Positions 26,279 to 38,391 are shown, numbered from the stretch's first letter. The stretch: 64,000 nt of DNA from Methylobacter luteus IMV-B-3098 (GCF_000427625.1 NZ_KE386569.1:2100591-2164590); one strand, 5' to 3'. The notes: generated from the letters alone by a model not told the origin. Numbers and translations: made by a program.

Positions 26279-26953
26279 TCAGCTAATACTCATTTTTAAT
26301 GCCGCCGCTACCGGCAGCGGCGCCAATACCAATGCCATCAATAAAATCGATATCAAAATACTGATCTGAGCATCCACGGGCAAGCCGCTGCCGGCCATCT
26401 CTACTGCATTGCCGGCAAAAATCAGCACTGGGACATACAGAGGCAAAACCAGCAAAGACAGAATCATACCACCCCGACGCAGACCTATCGTCAGCGCGAC
26501 GCCGATTGCGCCTATCAAACTCAGTACCGGCGTTCCCAGCAGCAAGGTCAGCAATAAAACGCTTAGCGCCGAATCAGGCATGCCCAGGAAAACAGCCAGC
26601 AGCGGCGCCACAAGCAGTAACGGCAAGCCTGTCACCAGCCAATGCGCGATTATTTTGCCCAGGACCAAAATCGAGGTCGGGTGCGGGCTCAATAAAATCT
26701 GCTCCAGAGATCCGTCGTCAAAATCCGAACGGAACAAACTATCCAATGAAAGCATGGCCGCCAGTAGTGCCGAGACCCAGATAATGCCTGGCGCAATCGC
26801 TTGTAATAAGTTTGGTTGCGCGCCTATCCCTAACGGAAACAGCGTAATCACCAGGACAAAAAACAACAACGGATTGACCATTTCCGAGCGGCGCCGCGAG
26901 GCCAGAACAAGATCGCGCCGGATGATGGCGAAAAATGCACGTGATAAAGACAT
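26279..26953 (-). CDS. ccmB: Heme exporter protein CcmB
   Basis: 224 residues with six transmembrane segments, the CcmB family length. Landmarks are the N-terminal RRDLVLASRRRSEMVNPLLF and FDDGSLEQILLSPHP. It is the membrane subunit of the CcmAB ABC transporter that releases holo-CcmE from CcmC/D. The start overlaps the ccmA stop (TGATG). Confidence 0.95.
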   Translation of the reverse strand: MSLSRAFFAIIRRDLVLASRRRSEMVNPLLFFVLVITLFPLGIGAQPNLLQAIAPGIIWVSALLAAMLSLDSLFRSDFDDGSLEQILLSPHPTSILVLGKIIAHWLVTGLPLLLVAPLLAVFLGMPDSALSVLLLTLLLGTPVLSLIGAIGVALTIGLRRGGMILSLLVLPLYVPVLIFAGNAVEMAGSGLPVDAQISILISILLMALVLAPLPVAAALKMSIS

Positions 26954-27576
26954 CAGGACAAATTAATACGTTGCACATCCACATCATGCAAATCGATGTC
27001 ATGATGTGAAGTCAGAATGATCATGCCGCCTTTGACTGCGTGCTCGATCATTAAAGTTTCAATAAGGGCAATCCCCTGTTTATCCAGCGAAGTAAAAGGC
27101 TCGTCAAGAATCCACAGCTGGTTGTCCGTAATCAGCAGACGAGCCAATGACAGTCTTCTTTTTTGTCCCGCCGACAAGGTCTGCACGAGCGCATCATCGA
27201 AACCGGCCAGATGCACTTTATCCAGAGCCGCCTCAATGGAATAGCGCCCGGGTTTGCTTAACGCCAATGCCATTTTTAAATTTTCCAGCACGGTCAATTC
27301 TTTTTTGATGCCATCCAAATGACCGATATAAGCCATCTGTTCATAAAACTGACTATCGTTTACCGCTTCGCCGCACCAGCGCACCTCCCCGGCATCCGGC
27401 TCGCGAAATCCGCATAGAATGCGTAACAACGACGTCTTGCCGCTGCCATTTTTGCCTTCCAGCAATAAAACCTGACCTGAATATAGCTCGAAATTTAGCC
27501 CTGCAAACAGGAGTCTGTCGTCGCGTATACAGCTCAGGTCGCTGCCCTCAAGGGATAATTGTTGCTTTATTTCCAT
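26953..27576 (-). CDS. ccmA: Heme exporter ATP-binding protein CcmA
   Basis: 207 residues from the ATG at 27576. ABC ATPase motifs are all present: Walker A GKNGSGKTSLL, signature LSAGQKRRLSLARLL, Walker B LWILDEPF and the switch His in TSHHDIDL. It powers release of heme-loaded CcmE from CcmC/D at the inner membrane. It starts 7 bases after rlmB ends, so the ccm genes follow rnr and rlmB in one run. Confidence 0.95.
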   Translation of the reverse strand: MEIKQQLSLEGSDLSCIRDDRLLFAGLNFELYSGQVLLLEGKNGSGKTSLLRILCGFREPDAGEVRWCGEAVNDSQFYEQMAYIGHLDGIKKELTVLENLKMALALSKPGRYSIEAALDKVHLAGFDDALVQTLSAGQKRRLSLARLLITDNQLWILDEPFTSLDKQGIALIETLMIEHAVKGGMIILTSHHDIDLHDVDVQRINLS

Positions 27577-27583
27577 CGTGCTT

Positions 27584-28324
27584 TTAATTCGAACGCTGCC
27601 GCACAGCCTCATACAACAATACACCAGTAGCGACGGATAAATTAAGGCTTTCCACTTGTCCCAGCATAGGCAATTTAACCAGAAAATCGCATTGCTCCTG
27701 CGTCAACCGTCTTAAGCCTTTGCCTTCGGCACCAACCACTACGGCAAGCGGCACGGTTAAATCGGTCTGATAGACGGTCTGCGTTGCGGCGCCGGCGGCG
27801 CCCATGATCCAGATGCCTTGATCCTTGAGCCAGCGCAGGGTTCTGGACAGATTGGTCACTTGGTAAACGGGTACCGTTTCGGCCGCACCACTGGCAACTT
27901 TACAAACTGTCGGGGTGATGCCGGTAGCATTGTCCTTGGTAATGATCACACCCTGCACACCAGTTGCATCAGCCGTTCGAAGGCAGGCGCCTAGATTGTG
28001 CGGATCCTGAACATTGTCCAGTACCAGAAATAAGGCTGTGCCTGTTAAGGATTCTACTGCCTGCTTTAAGTCGCTTTCCGATAGCTCGCCTGGCATTTCC
28101 ACTTCGATCACAACACCCTGGTGATTCTTGCCTTCGGCAAATCGGTCGAGTTTTTTGCGATCGGTTTTTTCAGGCTCTATGCCCAATGACAATAAATCGT
28201 CAATAACCTGCATCAAGCGCTTGTCTTGCCGTTGTGTGTCTATCCAGGCTTTGTTGATTTTTTTGGGGGAGTAATCCAGAGCGGCCTGCACCGCATGAAT
28301 ACCGAATAGTTTGGTTAACTTCAT
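27584..28324 (-). CDS. rlmB: 23S rRNA (guanosine-2251-2'-O)-methyltransferase
   Basis: 246 residues of the SpoU/TrmH (SPOUT) family. The N-terminal substrate-binding domain opens FGIHAVQAALDY; the C-terminal knot has the three family motifs NVQDPHNLGACLRTADATG, VVVGAEGKGLR and LNLSVATGVLLYEAVR. It methylates the ribose of G2251 in the ribosomal P-loop using SAM. It overlaps the end of rnr by 4 bases, the usual rnr-rlmB pair of gammaproteobacteria. Confidence 0.95.
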   Translation of the reverse strand: MKLTKLFGIHAVQAALDYSPKKINKAWIDTQRQDKRLMQVIDDLLSLGIEPEKTDRKKLDRFAEGKNHQGVVIEVEMPGELSESDLKQAVESLTGTALFLVLDNVQDPHNLGACLRTADATGVQGVIITKDNATGITPTVCKVASGAAETVPVYQVTNLSRTLRWLKDQGIWIMGAAGAATQTVYQTDLTVPLAVVVGAEGKGLRRLTQEQCDFLVKLPMLGQVESLNLSVATGVLLYEAVRQRSN

Positions 28325-30564
28325 TTTTTACTTCTACGTCGCTTTTTCTTAGGTTTGCTCAACGCCGGCCGATTATGCACCAGTTCAAAGTCAATCTTCT
28401 TTTCATCCAGATCGACGCGAACCACCTTGACTGTGACACCATCGCCCAAACGGTAGCGGATGCCGGTCTTTTCTCCGAGCAACTGATGACTAGTCGGATC
28501 AAAATGAAAATAATCCTGAGCCAGATTGCTGATATGAACCAAACCTTCCACATAAATTTCGGTCAATTCAATGAACAAACCAAATGAAGTGACTGATGAA
28601 ATAATGCCGGGGAATTCCTCACCGACCTTATCCATCATATATTCGCACTTGAGCCAGTTGACTACGTCGCGCGTCGCGTCATCGGCACGACGCTCATTGG
28701 CGGAGCAATGTTCACCCAGCTTCTCCATGTCAGGAATTCCGTAAGGAAAATTCTGCACGGTCTTACCCTGCAGGCAGTGCCTGATAGCGCGATGGACGAG
28801 CAGGTCGGGGTAACGCCTAATAGGTGAGGTAAAGTGGGCATAGGCTTCCAGCGCGAGGCCGAAATGACCTTTTAATTCAGGACTATAAACTGCCTGCGAC
28901 ATGGATCGCAATAGAACGGTCTGTATCAAGTGCGCATCGGGCCTGTCTTTGACCGAATCGATCAAATGCATATAGTCCAAAGGCGTCGGCTTGGCGCCAC
29001 CGCCTAATCTTAATCCCAGCTCGCCAAGAAAGCTCCTCAAGCTCAACAGCTTATCGGGGCTTGGCCCATCGTGTATCCTCAGCAACTTGGGCATTTTTCT
29101 ACGATTTAAAAAACGAGCCGCCGCCATATTTGCAGTGATCATGAACTCTTCAATCAGCTTGTGCGCATCATTGCGTACGACGGGCACTATTTTTTCAATT
29201 TTACGATTTGAGCCGAAAATAATGCGCGTTTCCTGTGTGTCGAAATCCATCGCACCGCGTTGTTCACGACTAACGCGCAAAATTTTGTAAAGCGCATATA
29301 AATTCTGCAAATGCGGCATCAATGTCTCGTATTGCTTGGCTAGTTCTTTATCGCCTTCGACGAGCATCTTGGCGACTTTAGTGTAAGTCAACCTGGCATG
29401 CGAGCGCATCACGGCTTCAAAAAAGCGTGACCTGATGACTTTACCTTGCTGGTTTATGTAGAGTTCGCAGACCATGCATAGACGGTCTACGTCGGGATTG
29501 AGCGAGCATAATCCGTTCGATAAGATCTCCGGCAACATCGGGATGACCTTTTCCGGAAAATATACAGAAGTGCTGCGGTTTTGCGCTTCTCTATCCAAAG
29601 ACGTATTAATCTGCACATAATGAGAAACGTCGGCGATTGCTACCAGTAATTTCCAACCCGTTGAGGTTTTTTGGCAATAAACCGCATCGTCAAAATCGCG
29701 GGCATCCTCTCCGTCAATAGTGACTAACGGGGTTGCCCGTAAATCGACCCGATTCTGCTTAGCCGATTCCGGTACTTCATTTTTCAGCGATTTAATTTCT
29801 TCCAGCAATTCATTGGGCCATTGATCAGGCAATTCGTAGGAGCGAATAGCCATCTCGATTTCCATACCTGGCGCCATGTGATCGCCCAACACTTCAACGA
29901 CTCTGCCGATAGGCTGCCGCAGCTTAGTCGGTTGCTCCAGGATTTCTGCAACGACTATCTGTCCTACTTTTGCCTTGCCTGCATCGCCTTTTTCAATCAG
30001 GACGGTTTGCGCGATATTCTTATTATCCGGCACCACATAAGTGAAACCTCTATCCCTGTAAAGCCGCCCTACAACCTGATGCGTATTCCTTTCAAGAACT
30101 TCAACAACCGCGCCTTCCCTGCGACCTTTTTTATCGATCCCAGAAACCCGTACAACCGCCCTGTCGTTATGCATCAATTGATCCATTTCCCGCGGTGACA
30201 GAAACAGATCATCTGAGCCGTCATCTGGCTTAATGAAACCAAAACCGTCGGCATGACCGATAACGCGGCCGGCAATTAAATCCCTGCTATTGACCAGGCA
30301 ATACTGCTGCGCCCGGTTAAAGATCAATTGCCCATCCCTTTCCATAGCCCTCAACCGACGTCGCAACGCCTCCAACTGGTCTTCCTCCACCAGCGAAAAT
30401 GTCTTGGCAATCTCTTTACGCCGCAAAGGCCGCCCTATCTCCTCAATAAGCTGCAGTATCAATTCGCGGCTGGGGATGGGATTCTCATATTTTTCAGCTT
30501 CGCGCTGAGCATATGGATCTGTTGTTGAACTAAAATCAACGTCTTTTTTTGACTTCGCTGTCAT
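28321..30564 (-). CDS. rnr: Ribonuclease R
   Basis: 747 residues. Domains in order: N-terminal HTH-like region (SRELILQLIEEIGRPLRRKE), two cold-shock domains (GRVIGHADGFGFIKPDDG), the catalytic RNB domain (VTIDGEDARDFDDAVYC, with its Asp cluster, and HFTSPIRRYPDLLVHR), an S1 domain (FPGIISSVTSFGLFIELTE) and a Lys-rich tail (KPKKKRRRSKK). It is a processive 3'-5' exoribonuclease that degrades structured RNA, with roles in rRNA and tmRNA turnover. It is the first gene of the long minus-strand run to hemN. Confidence 0.96.
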   Translation of the reverse strand: MTAKSKKDVDFSSTTDPYAQREAEKYENPIPSRELILQLIEEIGRPLRRKEIAKTFSLVEEDQLEALRRRLRAMERDGQLIFNRAQQYCLVNSRDLIAGRVIGHADGFGFIKPDDGSDDLFLSPREMDQLMHNDRAVVRVSGIDKKGRREGAVVEVLERNTHQVVGRLYRDRGFTYVVPDNKNIAQTVLIEKGDAGKAKVGQIVVAEILEQPTKLRQPIGRVVEVLGDHMAPGMEIEMAIRSYELPDQWPNELLEEIKSLKNEVPESAKQNRVDLRATPLVTIDGEDARDFDDAVYCQKTSTGWKLLVAIADVSHYVQINTSLDREAQNRSTSVYFPEKVIPMLPEILSNGLCSLNPDVDRLCMVCELYINQQGKVIRSRFFEAVMRSHARLTYTKVAKMLVEGDKELAKQYETLMPHLQNLYALYKILRVSREQRGAMDFDTQETRIIFGSNRKIEKIVPVVRNDAHKLIEEFMITANMAAARFLNRRKMPKLLRIHDGPSPDKLLSLRSFLGELGLRLGGGAKPTPLDYMHLIDSVKDRPDAHLIQTVLLRSMSQAVYSPELKGHFGLALEAYAHFTSPIRRYPDLLVHRAIRHCLQGKTVQNFPYGIPDMEKLGEHCSANERRADDATRDVVNWLKCEYMMDKVGEEFPGIISSVTSFGLFIELTEIYVEGLVHISNLAQDYFHFDPTSHQLLGEKTGIRYRLGDGVTVKVVRVDLDEKKIDFELVHNRPALSKPKKKRRRSKK

Positions 30565-30866
30565 TTATTTTAATGAAATGCAAGATGATGGATACCATAA
30601 GTAATATTCATATAATACATTACTTTAGTATATCGATTAGCATGGAAAGAGAAAAACTTTTGAATTTATACAAAAATGAATCTCCATTTGTCCAGGTTAT
30701 TAGTATTTTTCATATCTGAAATTATTAGACACGGTCTGACTCATCTTCCGCATGACTAATATGGAAGATTCACAAGCCTAGCTTACTCGCTCATTGGAGA
30801 GAATCGGTTATTAAGAGTTCCTTAAACTTTGAAAATAAACCTTATGCTAAAAAATTTACAATTTGT

Positions 30867-30895
30867 TTGACAAAAATTAAATAAGCCAGTATGAT
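30867..30895 (+). promoter_or_regulatory. Sigma-70 promoter of tRNA-Leu
   Basis: A consensus -35 TTGACA (30867-30872), a 17-base spacer and -10 TATGAT (30890-30895), followed by a GC-rich discriminator (GCGCGC), lie 32 bases upstream of the tRNA. A GC-rich discriminator is typical of stable-RNA promoters under stringent control. The rest of 30565-30927 holds no gene; the rnr promoter must be in its left part. Confidence 0.85.
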
Positions 30896-30927
30896 GCGCG
30901 CTCACTTAGCTTATACAGCATCCCTCA

Positions 30928-31014
30928 GCCGAGGTGGTGAAATTGGTAGACACGCTAGCTTCAGGTGCTAGTTGGGGCAACCCAGTGGAGGTTCAAGTCC
31001 TCTCCTCGGCACCA
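30928..31014 (+). tRNA. tRNA-Leu (anticodon CAG)
   Basis: 87 nt including an encoded CCA. The acceptor stem is GCCGAGG with CCTCGGC; the anticodon loop TTCAGGT gives CAG (reads CUG); there is a long class II variable arm (TTGGGGCAACCCA region); the T arm is GAGGTTCAAGTCCTC. A strong promoter lies just upstream. Confidence 0.96.
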
Positions 31015-31696
31015 TCACACATTGTTTTTCCATATTCAATAAATTATTCATAAGCTTATTGAGTTATCCCACACATGCCTGTTGCATGTATTTTTACAAT
31101 TAATTTCATTATTTTCCCGGAAAATATAGACACACGAAGATTCCTTCGAGGATCTCTACGTGTTTTTTTCGAGCTATCAAAGAAATAACTCCGTCTTTTC
31201 TCTGGCACCAACAACTTTCAAAGTATTTACGAATGATTGACTGCGAACATAAGCAGCGATCTTATGGATGCCTAGCAGAACCCCAGAAACCATTTATCAT
31301 TCAAATGCTTTAACTGAGAGCAGTCCAGAGCCATGATTGAATAGCAAATATCACGTTCTGGACTGACGGTCATTTACCGTACCCGACTCATCATTTTGAT
31401 TCCGCGAATCTATGGCGATTTGCAAGCAACTACTTTCTGTAGCGTAACAGATACAATAGACCCGACCACATCTCTAGCAATGAATATTGACTTGCCATCC
31501 ACTTCTAGAGCCCTAGCAGCGGCCGAGTAAAATTGAAACGAAATAGATTCCCTCAATCTTATCTATTGACATAACATCTGACTTGTGATAAATCATTAAC
31601 CGCGTGTTAGCATACACTAAACACATTTCGTCGCTGGACGCCATCATTCTTATATTAAGGAAGCATATATTACTGTCTTGCTATAAGGAAACATAT
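31015..31696. other. Non-coding region downstream of tRNA-Leu
   Basis: About 680 bases without a convincing gene. It contains the terminator at 31132-31170 and an inverted repeat with 9-base arms, CAGTCCAGA (31321-31329) and TCTGGACTG (31357-31365), whose origin I cannot tell. Confidence 0.45.
31132..31170 (+). terminator. Rho-independent terminator downstream of tRNA-Leu
   Basis: ACACG (31132-31136) pairs with CGTGT (31159-31163), with an inner stem AGAT-t-CCT / AGG-ATCT closing a TCG loop, followed by seven T. It is about 120 bases past the tRNA and on its strand. Confidence 0.75.
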
Positions 31697-31933
31697 ATGT
31701 TGTATAATCATATTGGTAAACACACCATTAAAAGTGTTAAAGATTCCGGAAAAATTATCGTCATGGAGGATAATTCAAAATGGGAAGTCTATTCACTTGA
31801 TAAATTCACGTCAAAGATATGGGGCTTCGCCGATAGAGTTACCATCAAGCCTGATATCGGTTCCAAGTTTAGAATTGAGCGCAAGACCAGAAGCGGTAAA
31901 GTCGAGAGAATTAGAGCGACTTTTTTAAATTAA
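31697..31933 (+). CDS. Small conserved-looking hypothetical protein
   Basis: 78 residues from the ATG at 31697, preceded by AAGGAAAC; upstream in-frame ATGs give a poor, leucine-rich extension. The sequence is basic and beta-like (HTIKSVKDSGKIIVMEDNS, then WEVYSLDKF and RVTIKPDIGSKFRIERKTRSG), suggesting a small barrel fold. I do not recognise a family. It has its own strong terminator about 30 bases downstream, which supports a real, separately transcribed gene. Confidence 0.6.
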   Translation: MLYNHIGKHTIKSVKDSGKIIVMEDNSKWEVYSLDKFTSKIWGFADRVTIKPDIGSKFRIERKTRSGKVERIRATFLN

Positions 31934-31960
31934 TAATTTCCATCAAGACTCAAACTTATG

Positions 31961-31986
31961 AAAAAGGCCGCGTAAGCGGCCTTTTT
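31961..31986. terminator. Bidirectional rho-independent terminator
   Basis: AAAAA-GGCCGC-GTAA-GCGGCC-TTTTT: GGCCGC at 31966-31971 pairs perfectly with GCGGCC at 31976-31981. It serves the plus-strand small gene ending at 31933 and the minus-strand purA end. Confidence 0.92.
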
Positions 31987-32018
31987 CATAGCCATCCATT
32001 ATGATTGATCTATGTACT

Positions 32019-32186
32019 TTAAAAATGAGGCATTGTTAATAAAGTATAGCATCCAGTTCTCCACCCCATTTGCGTACCAGAAGCATGACGCAATACTTCA
32101 GCATGATCTTGCTTTGCTATAGCATTTAGACTTTCGGCGTAGCCGGGCAAGAAAACGCCTATGCTTTCTGAAAAGAATCCATTCAT
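32019..32186 (-). CDS. Possible small protein downstream of purA
   Basis: A 55-residue frame whose ATG (32186) is preceded by a strong GAGGAGAAGG Shine-Dalgarno sequence at 8-base spacing, about 28 bases after the purA stop and before the shared terminator. The product begins MNGFFSESIGVFLPGYAESL and shows no domain I recognise. The ribosome-binding site is the main support; the frame could be chance. Confidence 0.45.
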   Translation of the reverse strand: MNGFFSESIGVFLPGYAESLNAIAKQDHAEVLRHASGTQMGWRTGCYTLLTMPHF

Positions 32187-32214
32187 CTTAAACCTTCTCC
32201 TCAGCGCTGTTCGC

Positions 32215-34711
<2,497 letters not shown>

Positions 34712-34732
34712 ATTTGTGTGTCCACTCAAACA

Positions 34733-34762
34733 AAACGCCCCGCACGGGCGGAGCGTTTTTAT
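34733..34762 (-). terminator. Rho-independent terminator between hflC and hisZ
   Basis: On the minus strand AACGC-t-CCGC-ccgt-GCGG-g-GCGTT is followed by TTGTTT. It lies 50 bases past hflC, so hisZ-purA may be transcribed partly from their own promoter. The top strand also ends in a T-rich run. Confidence 0.8.
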
Positions 34763-34811
34763 ATTTTAAAACAATGTAGTGAATGAACCTATTTCACTAA
34801 AACCATCATGG

Positions 34812-35669
34812 CTATTTTTGCTTCTTAAAGTAGTTAAAAAAATCAGAATCGGGTTCGAGCACCATTATATCCGAGCCAGAAAAAGAATTTTTATAAGCGC
34901 TCAAACTACGAGAGAAAGCAAAGAACTCAGCATCCTGCCCATAGGCATTTGCATAAATCTCTGCGGATTTAGCATCACCCTCACCACGCAGCTTTTCCGC
35001 ATCGCGATAAGCATTAGCCAGCGTTACAACTTGTTGTCTGTCCGCATCAGCACGAATCCTTTCGGCGGCTTCCGAGCCTTGTGAACGGAATTCACGAGCA
35101 ACTCTTTCACGCTCCGCTTCCATTCTGCGGTAAACAGAGCTACTGACTTCGCTAGGCAAATCGATACGCTTCACTTGGACATCGACAATTTCCATACCCA
35201 AACTAGCCGCAATAACCTTGGAATTTTTAATTAAAATTTCACGAATAGCTCGACGGTCAGTCGAAACCAACTGCCTGATGTCACGTTTACTGAATTCGCT
35301 ACGGAAGGCGTCTTTTATAATCTGATCAAGACGCAGATTAGCTTGATCTATGTCGCCCCCGACCACTGTATAAAAAGTGGTTACATCTCCAATTCGCCAT
35401 TTAACAAAAGAATCAACAATTACGTTCTTTTTTTCCGCTGTTAAAAAGCGCTCAGGTTTCGAATCCATGGTTTGGATACGCGCATCGAACTTCTTAATAT
35501 TATTAATAAAAGGTATTTTGAAATGAAGCCCAGGCTCGTAATCAAATTTTACAATTTCACCTAAACGAAATTTAATTGCCTTTTCTGTTTCATGAACTGT
35601 AAATATGCACATCATGCCTATAAGCAACAGTGCAGCTATGCCTAACAATATCTTATTATTCTGTGTCAT
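34812..35669 (-). CDS. hflC: Protease modulator HflC
   Basis: 285 residues: N-terminal membrane anchor (ILLGIAALLLIGMMCIFTV), an SPFH/band 7 domain (VHETEKAIKFRLGEI through the VDVQVKRIDLP region) and a helical C-terminal stalk rich in Arg, Glu and Ala (RRMEAERERVAREFRSQGSE). With HflK it forms a large periplasmic cage around FtsH and modulates proteolysis of membrane proteins. Its start overlaps the hflK stop. Confidence 0.95.
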   Translation of the reverse strand: MTQNNKILLGIAALLLIGMMCIFTVHETEKAIKFRLGEIVKFDYEPGLHFKIPFINNIKKFDARIQTMDSKPERFLTAEKKNVIVDSFVKWRIGDVTTFYTVVGGDIDQANLRLDQIIKDAFRSEFSKRDIRQLVSTDRRAIREILIKNSKVIAASLGMEIVDVQVKRIDLPSEVSSSVYRRMEAERERVAREFRSQGSEAAERIRADADRQQVVTLANAYRDAEKLRGEGDAKSAEIYANAYGQDAEFFAFSRSLSAYKNSFSGSDIMVLEPDSDFFNYFKKQK

Positions 35670-36862
35670 TAGCGTCCCCTTGCATCACGACCGCGAGTTG
35701 AACTTCGCAAAGCAGGTTGCTCCATAGTTGCTGCCCGCTCAGGCTGCTCTACGGCGCTTTGAGGAACATGAGGTTGTAGATCCGAAGACGGCTGCTGGGT
35801 CATCTTATCTATTGGCAAATAAAGTACATTATTACCCCCTTTAACATCAACCACAACCGTATTGCTTTCATTTAATACGGATTCCATAGCTTCAAGATAA
35901 AGTCGTTGTCTTGTTACTTCAGGCGCCTTCTTATATTCTGCCAACAACTTGGAAAAACGGTTGACTTCACCTTCTGCCCGAGCGATAACCTGTTCCTTAT
36001 AGCCCTCGGCTTCCTGGATCTTTCTAGCTGCCGCACCACGCGCTTTCGGTACGACATCATTAGAATAGGCTTCCGCTTCGTTAATCAACCGTTGCTGATC
36101 TTCGCGTGCTTTAATGGCATCTTCAAATGCGTTTTGAACCTGTTCAGGCGGCTGTGCATCCTGCAGATTTACACTAGTAACCTGAATGCCCGACTGATAA
36201 CTGTCCATAATATCCTGAATTTCCTTTTTAATCTGAGCCACAATTTCACTACGCCCTTCAGTCAAAACAAAGTCCATTTTACTGCTACCAATAACACCAC
36301 GCTCCGCACTCTCCGTAGCCTGTTTCAAGGTAGCCACGGGATTAGCCACATTAAAGAGAAACTGCTTGGCATCTTTAACCTGATACTGAACAGCCAAGCG
36401 GACATCGACAATATTTTCATCCTTGGTCAGCATTAACGCCTCTTTTGGCACTGATCCAAGAGCCTGCTCGCTACCGGCACTCCGATAACCTACTTCAATA
36501 TAACGCTGCTGCTTAACATTGATAATTTCAACCTGTTCAATTGGCGCAGGAAAATGCCAGTTTAAGCCCGGCTGAGTTGTAATGATATATTTGCCAAAGC
36601 GTGTTTCAACACCCTGATTCCCGGCATCGACAATGTAGAAACCGGTTAAGCCCCACAAAACCACAGCACCTGCCGCCAAAAAACCAAGACCTTTTATTGG
36701 TCCACCGGAAGAACCTTCACCACCACCTCTACCGCCACCAAAAATGCCGCCCAACTTTTCTTGCCATGAACGAATCACTTCATCGAGATCAGGTGGACCC
36801 TTTTGGTCGCCCCGACCACTCCAGGGGTCTTTCTTATCGCCGCCAGGCTCATTCCAGGACAT
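35669..36862 (-). CDS. hflK: Protease modulator HflK
   Basis: 397 residues. A Gly-rich cytoplasmic N-terminus (MSWNEPGGDKKDPWSGRG and FGGGRGGG) precedes one membrane helix (GLGFLAAGAVVLWGLTGFYI), the SPFH domain (DAGNQGVETRFGKYI, LTKDENIVDVRLAVQYQ, VTSVNLQDAQPPEQVQNAF) and a coiled C-terminal stalk. It is the partner of HflC in the FtsH-regulating complex. Confidence 0.95.
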   Translation of the reverse strand: MSWNEPGGDKKDPWSGRGDQKGPPDLDEVIRSWQEKLGGIFGGGRGGGEGSSGGPIKGLGFLAAGAVVLWGLTGFYIVDAGNQGVETRFGKYIITTQPGLNWHFPAPIEQVEIINVKQQRYIEVGYRSAGSEQALGSVPKEALMLTKDENIVDVRLAVQYQVKDAKQFLFNVANPVATLKQATESAERGVIGSSKMDFVLTEGRSEIVAQIKKEIQDIMDSYQSGIQVTSVNLQDAQPPEQVQNAFEDAIKAREDQQRLINEAEAYSNDVVPKARGAAARKIQEAEGYKEQVIARAEGEVNRFSKLLAEYKKAPEVTRQRLYLEAMESVLNESNTVVVDVKGGNNVLYLPIDKMTQQPSSDLQPHVPQSAVEQPERAATMEQPALRSSTRGRDARGR

Positions 36863-37036
36863 ACATATGCTCCATATGGGATTATTTATAATTTATTTAA
36901 GATTATTCCGAAGGATATTCAACTCTCAGCATAAACCACAGGCCTAGCCTATCCATGCAAATCTTACATTTTTATCCAATTCTGATTGTTTAGCTGGGAA
37001 ATTATCCTAAAAAAAAACACTTTGTACAAACCTAAG

Positions 37037-38302
37037 CTAGAGTATTTCTTCAATTTCTACTGATTTGAGCAAGCCCAAATGTTTCGCATCAATCTCGATA
37101 ACCAATTCATAACCACCGAAATCATCAACTTGCTCTTCGAGAATTTTAGCAACAGAAAATAGTTTAGCTCTCACATCACCTTGATCGGGTCTTAGATAGC
37201 ATTTTCTTTTGATTCTAGTGCTTGAAAATATTTCCGCCAATGCTTGATAAAGTAGCTCAACGCCCGCCCCGGTTTCGGCAGATATCCATACACGCACAGG
37301 ATTTCCGGCATCATCACGATCAATACGAGGACTAATGCCAGTCAATAAATCGATTTTATTGAAAATCTCCAATTGCCTGACTTCGTTAGCCTCAATATCT
37401 TCCAGAACCTGATTGACTTGAATTATAGTCTCATCTCTGTCTTCGGCATTAGCATCAATTACATGCAACAACAAATCGGCTTCACTGGCTTCCTGCAGAG
37501 TCGATTTAAATGATGCAACTAGTTCATGCGGCAAATGACGAATAAAGCCAACCGTATCGGCAAGCACTATTTCCGAACTATTGGGCAATTGACAATTACG
37601 TAATGTTGGATCCAGGGTGGCGAAAAGCTGATCCGCTGCGTAAATATTCGCTCCAGTCAATTTATTAAATAATGTTGATTTCCCGGCATTGGTGTAACCC
37701 ACCAACGAAACGGACGGAATTTCGGCTTTTTTTCTTTTACTCCGTCCTTGATGCCTTTGTTTGTCAACTTTTTCCAATCGCTGTTGAATCTGCTTAATGC
37801 GCAAACCCAATAGTCTCCGGTCGGTTTCCAGCTGAGTTTCACCTGGACCACGCAGGCCGATACCACCTTTTTGGCGCTCTAAATGCGTCCAACCTCTGAC
37901 TAGTCGAGTTGATAAATGACGTAGTTGAGCCAGTTCAACCTGTAATTTGCCTTCAAATGTTTGCGCACGCTGGGCAAAGATATCAAGAATCAGTCCGTTC
38001 CTGTCGACCACTCGAACACCTAATGCATTCTCAAGGTTTCTTTCCTGACTAGGCGAAAGCGGATGATTAAATAAAACGATATCTACAGACTGGCTTTCTA
38101 TAACATTTTTAAGCTCATCAAGCTTACCCGTTCCAACAAAATATTTCGGATCAGGGCTGCGTCGACTGCCGGTCACCACATGAACAGGATCTGTGCCGGC
38201 CGATTTAGCCAATTCCTTTAATTCTAAAAGATCTTCCTGCCCGGAATGAAGTGTTAGATGAACCAGAACCGCTCGTTCACCTGAGTCAGGACGATCAAAC
38301 AA
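37037..38302 (-). CDS. hflX: Ribosome-associated GTPase HflX
   Basis: 421 residues. The N-terminal HflX domain (VHVVTGSRRSPDPKYFVGTG, LFNHPLSPSQERNLE) is followed by a coiled linker and a G domain with P-loop GYTNAGKSTLFN, the DTVGFIRHLP G3 motif and NKIDLL G4 motif. It splits stalled or dormant 70S ribosomes under stress. It follows hfq by 89 bases and precedes hflK. Confidence 0.95.
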   Translation of the reverse strand: MFDRPDSGERAVLVHLTLHSGQEDLLELKELAKSAGTDPVHVVTGSRRSPDPKYFVGTGKLDELKNVIESQSVDIVLFNHPLSPSQERNLENALGVRVVDRNGLILDIFAQRAQTFEGKLQVELAQLRHLSTRLVRGWTHLERQKGGIGLRGPGETQLETDRRLLGLRIKQIQQRLEKVDKQRHQGRSKRKKAEIPSVSLVGYTNAGKSTLFNKLTGANIYAADQLFATLDPTLRNCQLPNSSEIVLADTVGFIRHLPHELVASFKSTLQEASEADLLLHVIDANAEDRDETIIQVNQVLEDIEANEVRQLEIFNKIDLLTGISPRIDRDDAGNPVRVWISAETGAGVELLYQALAEIFSSTRIKRKCYLRPDQGDVRAKLFSVAKILEEQVDDFGGYELVIEIDAKHLGLLKSVEIEEIL

Positions 38303-38391
38303 TTAAGCGCTCCAGTGCCATATTTATAAAAAGATTGATATTTTCTTGTGTTTTAATGTTTTTCAGCACCAAGACTTACTCGCACAAAGAG

